Notes under the pieces: model-generated
Seen by the model: only the letters and a program-made list of their open reading frames with translations
Told to the model about the DNA's origin: nothing
The model's database searches: none
Shown: piece by piece, positions 47,107-53,305 of the stretch
How positions within the stretch are numbered: position 1 is the stretch's first letter
Layout: every line of letters starts with the position of its first letter
Made by a program: the position numbers and the translations under genes
Source of the DNA: Alphaproteobacteria bacterium
GTDB lineage: Bacteria > Myxococcota_A > UBA796 > GCA-2862545
Assembly (NCBI GenBank): GCA_020632885.1
Contig: JACKEQ010000036.1
Span: 1-53,305 of the forward strand
Length of the DNA stretch: 53,305 nt
Reading direction: 5' to 3'

Positions 47107-49170
47107 ATGCCGCACCTCCTCCTCGCCCTGCTCGCCGCCGGGCCCGCGCTCGCCGGGCCCCTCGACGACGCCGATGCAGACGGCCTCCCGGACGCCATCG
47201 AGGCCCGCCTGTACAGGACGGACCCCACACTCGCAGACTCCGACGGCGACGGAATCCCCGACGGCGCCGAGGTGGCCGTGGGCCTGCGCCCCGACGCGGC
47301 GGACTCCGACCTGGACGGGCTGGACGACGACGTCGAGCTCGCGATGGGCACCGACCCCAGGCGCCCCGACACCGACCGGGACGGCGAGCCCGACGGTGCC
47401 GAGGTGGCCGCGGGCACCGACCCCCACCACGGCGACACCGATCTCGACGGCATCCCCGACGGCCTCGCCGCACAGCTCGACGGCGCGGTGCTCCCCGCGG
47501 GCATGGGCGATGGAGACATCGACGGAGACGGCCTCGCCGACCGCCAGGAGGTCGGGCTGCGCACCCGGCCGGACCTCCCGGACAGCGACTTCGACGGCCT
47601 CTGGGACGGCGAGGAGCCCGGCACCCTCCCCTGGCTCGCGGACACCGATGCCGACGGGCGCCCGGACGGCGTCGAGCTCGCCGCGGGCACCGACCCCTGG
47701 CGGGCGGACAGTGACGGAGACGGCCTCTCGGACTCCCTGGAGGCCTGGCTCGGCACGGACCCCGTGGACGACGACTCCGACGACGACGGGCTCCCGGACG
47801 GCCTGGAGGTCGCCGCGGTGGGCTCGGACCCCCTCCTGCCCGACACGGACGGCGACGGGATCGGCGACCTCCACGAGGCGGGCGTGTCCCACCCACGCCT
47901 CGTGGACAGCGACTTCGACGCCCTCGACGACGAGGCGGAGCGCGCGGCCGGCACGGACCCCCTGCTGTTCGACACGGACGGTGACGGCGCGGCCGACGGC
48001 GAGGAGCTCGCGGCCCTCACCGACCCCCTCGACCCCGCGAGCACACCGCCCTTCCAGGATCTCGACAGCGACGGGGTCTCCGACGCCCTGGCCACCCTGC
48101 TCGGTCTGGGTGGCTACGACACCGACAACGACGGCACCCCCGACTTCGCCGAGCTGGCGGCGGGCACCGACCCCACCCTGGCCGACACGGACGGCGACGG
48201 GCTCGCCGACCCCGACGATCCCGATCCCCGCCTGCGCGACACCGACGGCGACGGCATGGACGACGGCACGGAGGCCCTCTGGGGGCTGATGGCGACCCGC
48301 GCGGACAGCGACGGCGATGGGCTCCTGGACGGCGAGGAGCGCGCCCGGGGCACGAGCCCCTCGTGGAACGACTCCGACTACGACACCCTCCCCGACGGCC
48401 AGGAGGTGTGGGTCACCCTCACCTCCCCGTCCCGCTGGGACAGCGACGGGGACGGCCTGCGGGACGGTGGCTCGGACCCCCAGCCGCGCCTCCCGCGCCG
48501 GACCGACGACCCCGACCGCGACGACCTCGCCACGGCCCTGGAGCTGGCCCTCGGCAGCGACCCGTTCGTCCGGGACACCGACGGGGACGGCCTGAACGAC
48601 GGGCTGGAGGTGCAGATCGGGTCGAGCCCGCTGCTCTCCGACACGGACGGCGGCGGCGTGGCGGACGGGGTCGAGTGGTTCGGCGGGCACGATCCCACCG
48701 ACCCCGACGACGACCTCGCGTCCCTGGACTCCGACGGAGACGGCCTGGACGACCTCCGGGAGCTCCGGCTGGGCACCGACCCGTTCGACATCGACACCGA
48801 CGACGACCGCCTCTCGGACGCCGTCGAGGTGGCCCTCGGGTTCGATCCCCTCGACGAGGACGGCGACAACGACAACCTCGACGACTGGACCGAGCTCCGC
48901 CAGACCGGCACCGATCCCGCCGACCCGGACTCCGACGACGACGGGCTCCTGGACGGCGAGGAGATCGGCGGCTGGGGCACGGACCCGCTGACGGCCGACA
49001 CGGACGGCGGTGGAGTGCCGGACGGCGAGGAGATCACCGCGGGTCTCGACCCGCTCGACCCGTCCGACGACGTGGAGCCAGAGATCGGCGCGTACGGCGG
49101 CGGAAGGACCAACGGCTGCGCGAACGCCCCGGGTCTCCCGGATCTGCGCGCGCTGCTCGGGAGGCGATGA
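47107..49170 (+). CDS. Thrombospondin type 3 repeat surface protein
   Basis: The protein has 687 residues. The ATG at 47107, after a GGAG site, begins the signal M-P-H-L-L-L-A-L-L-A-A-G-P-A-L-A-G; GTG 47083 in the same frame is less likely. Nearly the whole mature chain is about twenty calcium-binding repeats of the form D-[ST]-D-G-D-G-[LI]-x-D-G-x-E followed by G-T-D-P. Such repeats form a rigid, calcium-dependent rod. The end, T-N-G-C-A-N-A-P-G...A-L-L-G-R-R, resembles a MYXO-CTERM-like tag, so surface anchoring is likely. The stop overlaps the next start (ATGA). Confidence 0.9.
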   Translation: MPHLLLALLAAGPALAGPLDDADADGLPDAIEARLYRTDPTLADSDGDGIPDGAEVAVGLRPDAADSDLDGLDDDVELAMGTDPRRPDTDRDGEPDGAEVAAGTDPHHGDTDLDGIPDGLAAQLDGAVLPAGMGDGDIDGDGLADRQEVGLRTRPDLPDSDFDGLWDGEEPGTLPWLADTDADGRPDGVELAAGTDPWRADSDGDGLSDSLEAWLGTDPVDDDSDDDGLPDGLEVAAVGSDPLLPDTDGDGIGDLHEAGVSHPRLVDSDFDALDDEAERAAGTDPLLFDTDGDGAADGEELAALTDPLDPASTPPFQDLDSDGVSDALATLLGLGGYDTDNDGTPDFAELAAGTDPTLADTDGDGLADPDDPDPRLRDTDGDGMDDGTEALWGLMATRADSDGDGLLDGEERARGTSPSWNDSDYDTLPDGQEVWVTLTSPSRWDSDGDGLRDGGSDPQPRLPRRTDDPDRDDLATALELALGSDPFVRDTDGDGLNDGLEVQIGSSPLLSDTDGGGVADGVEWFGGHDPTDPDDDLASLDSDGDGLDDLRELRLGTDPFDIDTDDDRLSDAVEVALGFDPLDEDGDNDNLDDWTELRQTGTDPADPDSDDDGLLDGEEIGGWGTDPLTADTDGGGVPDGEEITAGLDPLDPSDDVEPEIGAYGGGRTNGCANAPGLPDLRALLGRR

Positions 49171-49667
49171 TGGAGAAGGGCGAGCGCGAGGTCCTCCTCG
49201 AACAGCTCGAGGAGCTGCTCGGCGAACCCGCGGTGGACGTCAGCGACGCGCTGGAGATCGCCACGTGCGCGGGTCTGGCGCACCGTCTCGGAGCCACGGA
49301 CGCGGATCTCGCGGACGCGCGGGCCTGGCGGGACGGCCTGGGCAAGCCCCTGCTGGACGAGCTGTTCCAGGGCGTGGACGTGGAGCCCCTGGTGGACGGG
49401 GTGGAGGCCGTGCTCGGTCAGGACACCGAGGACCGCGAGCTGGAGGACGTCGTGTTCGACTTCGACGACCTCGTGGCGGCCGCGATCTGGTGCGGTCGCG
49501 AGAGCATGCTGAAGGCCGCCGCGGGGAGGGTCGCGGCGACGATAAGGCTGTCACCCGAGACGTTCGGCGCCCTGGCCCCCTACGGCAAGCAGATCAGCCG
49601 GCTGGCCAACGTGGGCGAGCACTACGCCGTGTACGACTACTGGATGGCACTCGCCGACTGCGGCTGA
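49167..49667 (+). CDS. Small acidic protein of unknown function
   Basis: The protein has 166 residues. The ATG at 49167 overlaps the upstream stop; a second ATG follows directly. It has no signal peptide and is acidic and mostly helical-looking (L-L-E-Q-L-E-E-L-L-G, V-F-D-F-D-D-L-V-A-A-A-I-W-C). No family recognised. Its last 74 bp are also coding on the other strand for the tail of the beta-helix protein; that overlap suggests the other gene has an extended C-terminus. Coupling to a surface-rod gene does not by itself indicate function. Confidence 0.6.
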   Translation: MMEKGEREVLLEQLEELLGEPAVDVSDALEIATCAGLAHRLGATDADLADARAWRDGLGKPLLDELFQGVDVEPLVDGVEAVLGQDTEDRELEDVVFDFDDLVAAAIWCGRESMLKAAAGRVAATIRLSPETFGALAPYGKQISRLANVGEHYAVYDYWMALADCG

Positions 49668-51870
49668 TCGCGAAGAGCACGGGGAGCACCAGCCATCCGG
49701 GTGCCGCCGGGCCCGTGGCGCACACGAGCCCGAGGGACGGGCCGGGGTCGTCCTCCCCGTCGCAGTCCTGATCGATGCCGTCCGCCGCGATCTCCGCGGC
49801 CCCGGGGTGCACGTCGGCATCGCTGTCGTCGCAGTCCAGGCCGTCCGGGACCCCGCTGCAGTCGTCCACGAGGGCGCCGGGCGCACCGTGGCCATCCCCG
49901 TCACCGTCCAGGAAGCCCGTGGTCTCCTCCGCGCTCCCGTCGCAGTCGTTGTCTGCGCCGTCGCACCGCTCAGGGGCTCCCGGGAACGTGGTGACGTCCG
50001 CGTCGTCGCAGTCGCCCCCCTCGAGCGCCCCTTCGTACGGGCACCCCGGGCTGGGCGCGCCGCGCCCGAAGCCGTCCCCGTCGCCGTCGAGCCAGACGTC
50101 GACCTGAACGCCGTCGTCCGCCACCCCGTCGCAGTCGTCGTCCACGCCGTCACAGACCTCGTGGGCGCCCGGGTGGCGATCGGGGTCGTCGTCGTCACAG
50201 TCGTCGCCGACCGCGGAGGCCCCCTCGGGCAGGGTGCACGCCATGCCGAGGCTCGGCCCGCCGCCGTGCCCGTCCCCGTCGGCGTCCACGAACCACGGCA
50301 GCGCGTCGCTCGCGTCCGACTCGTCGCCGGAGCACGAGTGGTCCGTGCCGTCGCAGGTCTCCGGGGCACCCGGGAAGCGGTCGGCACGGCTGTCGTCGCA
50401 GTCGCCCCCCTGCTCCGCGTACCCGAGCGCACCCGGGCAGACCTCGAAGGCCAGGTCGCCGTAGCCGTCGCCATCCCCGTCCAGGAAGGCCGTGACCGCC
50501 GCGTTGTCCTGCCCGTCGCAGTCCTGGTCCAGCCCGTCCCCGCAGACCTCGGGGGCACCGGGCGCCACCGTCGGGTCGGCGTCGTCGCAGTCCTGGGGCG
50601 GGAACCACCCGTCCCCGTCGAGGTCCTGGACCGCACCGAACGTCGACCCGTCCGTGGCGGTGCCCACCACGGCACTCCCCCGCAGCCGGAGCACGCCGGC
50701 GTCGCAGTCGCCCACCGTCACGGGTGCCGGGGTGTCGAAGAACGGAGAGGTGGAGACGCTGTTGGTGAGGGTCTCGTTCGCCCCGTTCTGGTAGTACGCG
50801 TTCACCACCGGCAGGGCGGGCTGACGGTCGAGGTAGAGCGCCCCCGCGACGTTGTCGACGAACAGGTTGTCGGCGACCGCCGTGTGCGCGCTCCCGGCCG
50901 AGAGGTGCAGTGCGCTGCCCTCGATGGCCGCGTTCTCGACGAAGGTGTTGTGCCGGAGCTCCCCGGCAGCGTTCGGGCTGTTCACGGCGACGGCGGACGC
51001 CCGGTACGTCACGGTCTGCCCGAGGTCGTCGCGGCCGTTGCGGACGAACAGGGACCCCTCCACCGAGACGCTGCCGTTGTCGGTGTGGATGGCGCCGCCC
51101 GTGCGGTTCGTGGTGTTCCCGCAGAACAGCGAGCCCTCGACGGTGAGCGCCGCTCCGCCGCTGCGGATGGCGCCCCCGCCGTTCCCGGCGCCGCTCGCGT
51201 AGGTGTGGGTGTTGCGGACGAACACCGACGAATCGACGTGGAGGACACCCGATGGCGCCAGGATCGCGCCGCCGCCCTGGGCCTGATCGGACCCGTTGCC
51301 GTCGAACGAGGAGCCCGTGATGGTCGCGGCGGCCGAGCCGCCGGAGAGGGCCACGGCCCCCCCACCCCGCGCGTTGTTCACGCTGAACGTGCACTCCGCG
51401 ACGTCGAGCATGCCGTAGGCGCGCACGGCCCCCCCGTCGCCGTTGGACGCGTTGCCGACGAAGTCACACGACTGGAGCGACACGGAGCTCTGGGTCGCGA
51501 GCGCGTCGATGGCGCGGTCGGTGGCCCCCTCGAACCGCGTGCGCACCGCGGAGAGGGCCCCGATCACGCGCACGGCGGGCGCCCCGCCACGCACGACGAG
51601 GTCCTCGAGCGCGAGGGTCCCGCCGCTGCTCGCCTCCAGGCAGGTCAGGCTGCACATCAGCTCGGCGGGAGTGGCCACGTCCGCCGAGCGGATGCGCAGG
51701 AGGCCCGGGCCGAACCAGAGCACGGTGCCCGTGACGTCATGGGTGCCCGGCGCCAGGACGATCTCGGGACCCGGGACGCCCGCCGCGGCGGACACCGCGG
51801 CCGCGAGCGTGGGCTGGTCGCCGGGCACGTGGATCTCGGTGGCGCCGGCGATCGCGATGGCGAGGAGCAT
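49594..51870 (-). CDS. Surface protein: parallel beta-helix plus MopE-type repeats
   Basis: The protein has 758 residues. M-L-L-A-I-A-I-A-G-A-T-E is a short signal peptide. Residues about 20-390 are a right-handed beta-helix (pectin-lyase-like; repeated G-G-A-V/I and N-N-x-A-G-G-G motifs). About 400-715 hold roughly five MopE-type metal-binding repeats (D-G-D-G-D-G, G-D-C-D-D, P-G-A-P-E-x-C-D-G-x-D). Next is L-V-C-A-T-G-P-A-A-P-G-W plus a hydrophobic span and R-S-R-R, a MYXO-CTERM-like anchor. Eighteen more residues follow that normal tags lack, and they lie antisense to the neighbouring gene. A leaderless -10 box precedes the ATG. Confidence 0.85.
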   Translation of the reverse strand: MLLAIAIAGATEIHVPGDQPTLAAAVSAAAGVPGPEIVLAPGTHDVTGTVLWFGPGLLRIRSADVATPAELMCSLTCLEASSGGTLALEDLVVRGGAPAVRVIGALSAVRTRFEGATDRAIDALATQSSVSLQSCDFVGNASNGDGGAVRAYGMLDVAECTFSVNNARGGGAVALSGGSAAATITGSSFDGNGSDQAQGGGAILAPSGVLHVDSSVFVRNTHTYASGAGNGGGAIRSGGAALTVEGSLFCGNTTNRTGGAIHTDNGSVSVEGSLFVRNGRDDLGQTVTYRASAVAVNSPNAAGELRHNTFVENAAIEGSALHLSAGSAHTAVADNLFVDNVAGALYLDRQPALPVVNAYYQNGANETLTNSVSTSPFFDTPAPVTVGDCDAGVLRLRGSAVVGTATDGSTFGAVQDLDGDGWFPPQDCDDADPTVAPGAPEVCGDGLDQDCDGQDNAAVTAFLDGDGDGYGDLAFEVCPGALGYAEQGGDCDDSRADRFPGAPETCDGTDHSCSGDESDASDALPWFVDADGDGHGGGPSLGMACTLPEGASAVGDDCDDDDPDRHPGAHEVCDGVDDDCDGVADDGVQVDVWLDGDGDGFGRGAPSPGCPYEGALEGGDCDDADVTTFPGAPERCDGADNDCDGSAEETTGFLDGDGDGHGAPGALVDDCSGVPDGLDCDDSDADVHPGAAEIAADGIDQDCDGEDDPGPSLGLVCATGPAAPGWLVLPVLFAISRSRRVPSSSRTRRSARPRWPAG

Positions 51871-51876
51871 CCGGCC

Positions 51877-51882
51877 ATTCTA
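51877..51882 (-). promoter_or_regulatory. Likely -10 box TAGAAT, leaderless start of the beta-helix protein
   Basis: On the minus strand TAGAAT lies six bases before the ATG at 51870 and overlaps the last bases of the long inverted repeat. Confidence 0.45.
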
Positions 51883-52049
51883 GTACCTCTGCCCTCTCGT
51901 GCCTCGGGGAATTCCACCGCCCCAGGCACGCACCGGACACGCCCGAGAACCTCTCGGATGCGCTCGGCATCCCTCGAGAACCCCGGACGCGCCCGGCACG
52001 CACCTGGAGCGACGGTATCCCCCGAGTCACTTCGGGGCAGAGGTACTAG
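51880..52049 (-). repeat. 170-nt near-complete inverted repeat forming a long RNA hairpin
   Basis: The ends are a perfect 15-bp inverted repeat (51880-51894 with 52035-52049), and pairing continues to the centre (51956-51961 with 51967-51972 around a 5-nt loop). Of 79 facing positions, 55 are Watson-Crick. Fifteen more are A-C on the plus strand and therefore G-U wobbles in minus-strand RNA; only one is a wobble the other way. The minus-strand transcript would thus fold almost end to end. The outer arm includes the stop codon of the SulP gene. No similar copy was noticed elsewhere in the window. It could be a 3'-end hairpin of the SulP message, a structured RNA, or a degenerate miniature mobile element; no target duplication is visible. 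Confidence 0.75.
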
Positions 52050-53296
52050 CCCGCTCGCCGGCCCACCCACCATCCCCCCACCATGCCCACCACCAGACCG
52101 GGCACGATGCCGAGGACCAGGGTGCCCCCCGCCGTCGCGACCAGCACGGCGAACCGGGACCGGTCGGTGTCCCAGAGGGCACGCGCCTGGCCGAGCTTCA
52201 CGAAGCTGCCGAGGGAGGCCAGGATGATCGCGGCGAGCGTGGTCTTCGGGAGCATCGCCAGCGGCCCCGTGAGCCCTGCGAGCACCGCCGCCACGACCGC
52301 CGCACACACCACCAGCGCGAGCCGGGTGGTCGCGCCGGCCTCCGCGTGCACCGCCGAGCGGGAGAACCCCGCCGCCACGTTCATCCCGCCCACCAGGCCC
52401 GCCGCGACGTTCGCGAGACCCGTGCCGAACACCTCCCGGTCCGGCTCGATCGGCGCGTCCGGGTCCGCGAGGCTCGTGCCGATCGACAGCACCTCCACGG
52501 TGGCCACGAGCGCGAGCACGGCGGCCCACGGCAACAGGCCCAGCCACACGGGCGAGGTGGGGACCTCCAGGCCCGGGAGGCCGGCGGGCACGTCCCCGAT
52601 CACCGGGACGTCCACACCCGCCGCGACCAGCGCGATGCCCAGCAGCACCACGAGAAGGTACCGCGGCAGCCGCGGCGCACGCGCCTTGAGGGCGAGCAGC
52701 GCGACCACCGTGAGCCCCCCCACGCCGACCGCAGCGGGCCGGGCGTCCGGCAGCGACCCGAGGAGCTGCAGCGTGCGGGAGATCGTGCTGCCGGTCTTCG
52801 GCAGGGCCACGCCGACGAACAGGGGCGCCTGGGAGAGCGCGATGAGGAACGCTGCGGCCGTGGTGAACCCCGCGAGCACGTCGGGTGTGAGGAACCGTGC
52901 GAGCCGCCCGAGCCGCAGCACGCCCCCCACGAGCAGGATCCCCCCCGTGAGCAGGGCGAGCACCGCAGCATCGCTGGCCTCCCGCCCCTCGGGGCTGCCC
53001 ACGGCGACCAGCGCGGAGCCCACCAGGATGGAGTCCAGGGCGGCCGGGCCCACGGCGAGGTGCACGGAGGACCCGACCAGCGCGTACGCCACGAGGGGCA
53101 GGGTGGACGCGTAGAGCGCGTGGATGGGGTCGATCCCGGCCAGCAGCGCATACGCCATCACCTGGGGGACGAGCATCACGGCGGTCGTGGCGCCCGCACC
53201 GAGATCCCGATTGACGGTCAACACGTCCTGGCCCTCGAACAACGGGGAAACCTGGACACTTCGAGCCAGGGCGTGGTGAGCGTCAAGAGGGGGCAA
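52046..53296 (-). CDS. SulP/SLC26-family anion transporter lacking a STAS domain (5' end at window edge)
   Basis: The protein has 416 residues from a TTG at 53296; the frame remains open to the right edge, so a few residues may be missing. It is a polytopic inner-membrane protein. D-L-G-A-G-A-T-T-A-V-M-L-V-P-Q-V-M-A-Y-A-L-L-A-G reads as the SulP signature region, and G-L-A-N-V-A-A-G-L-V-G-G-M, S-R-S-A-V and L-A-M-L-P-K-T-T-L-A-A-I-I are further family motifs. These carry sulfate, bicarbonate or other anions. The C-terminal STAS domain usual in the family is absent; the chain ends W-W-V-G-R-R-A-G right after the last span. The stop codon lies in the arm of the long hairpin. Confidence 0.85.
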   Translation of the reverse strand: MPPLDAHHALARSVQVSPLFEGQDVLTVNRDLGAGATTAVMLVPQVMAYALLAGIDPIHALYASTLPLVAYALVGSSVHLAVGPAALDSILVGSALVAVGSPEGREASDAAVLALLTGGILLVGGVLRLGRLARFLTPDVLAGFTTAAAFLIALSQAPLFVGVALPKTGSTISRTLQLLGSLPDARPAAVGVGGLTVVALLALKARAPRLPRYLLVVLLGIALVAAGVDVPVIGDVPAGLPGLEVPTSPVWLGLLPWAAVLALVATVEVLSIGTSLADPDAPIEPDREVFGTGLANVAAGLVGGMNVAAGFSRSAVHAEAGATTRLALVVCAAVVAAVLAGLTGPLAMLPKTTLAAIILASLGSFVKLGQARALWDTDRSRFAVLVATAGGTLVLGIVPGLVVGMVGGWWVGRRAG

Positions 53297-53305
53297 GGCC
53301 CGCGC

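Noticed and set aside
51871..52049. Long inverted repeat as the 5' leader of the beta-helix gene
   Set aside because: A TAGAAT box overlaps the repeat's end six bases before the ATG, so that message probably starts after the repeat; the repeat fits better as the end of the SulP transcript.

Overview
The window looks like chromosome from a very GC-rich member of the Myxococcota (old Deltaproteobacteria). The class cannot be settled from sequence alone. The signs are: many short lipoproteins; surface proteins with long Asp-rich stalks, PPC modules, thrombospondin type 3 repeats and MopE-type metal-binding repeats; C-terminal tags that resemble MYXO-CTERM sorting signals; a Hanks-type kinase with a PEGA-like tail; and a uvrA operator that nearly matches the Myxococcus LexA box. 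I saw no rRNA, tRNA, CRISPR array, insertion sequence or phage gene. No stretch over 300 bases lacks a gene. The longest gap (51871-52045) is filled by a 170-nt inverted repeat.

Layout. 1-7223: four tandem paralogues of Asp-stalk/PPC-repeat surface proteins; three of them carry frameshifts. 7223-9045: a beta-propeller-type lipoprotein translationally coupled to an M23 peptidase with its own Asp stalk. 9008-12333: homocysteine S-methyltransferase, Ser/Thr kinase, a lipoprotein and Hsp20. 12489-15642: a coupled minus-strand operon of dihydropyrimidinase, metzincin lipoprotein and small lipoprotein. 15764-20665: a glycan locus with a GT2 glycosyltransferase converging on an operon of GT-C mannosyltransferase-like protein, UDP-galactopyranose-mutase-like flavoprotein and TylF-like methyltransferase. 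20715-31446: an SOS-type operator, a double-length UvrA, a Uma2-family protein and two unrecognised tandem paralogues. 31455-38931: small secreted proteins, a DUF255 thioredoxin-like protein, and a coupled operon of outer-membrane-like protein, dihaem cytochrome c, S41 peptidase and DUF4230 protein. 38980-43930: CAP-domain lipoprotein, S9 oligopeptidase, two lipoproteins and a DUF4423-type regulator. 43950-49667: a CrtI-like flavoprotein, a secreted protein coupled to a Pth2 fusion, a thrombospondin-type repeat protein and a small unknown. 49594-53296: a beta-helix/MopE surface protein, the long hairpin, and a SulP transporter running off the right edge.

Working together. Much of the window serves the cell envelope and surface. 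Four-base ATGA or GTGA stop-start overlaps recur and mark tightly coupled operons. Several genes have a TA-N3-T box only 5-7 nt before the start codon and no Shine-Dalgarno sequence, which suggests frequent leaderless transcription.

The points most worth a second look are the 170-nt hairpin at 51880-52049, whose mismatches are nearly all G-U wobbles when read as minus-strand RNA; the covalently fused UvrA dimer under a LexA-like box; the unrecognised paralogue pair at 26999-31446; the shared short C-terminal Cys/Arg tags; the Pth2 fusion; and the clustering of all obvious frameshifts in 1.6-5.4 kb.
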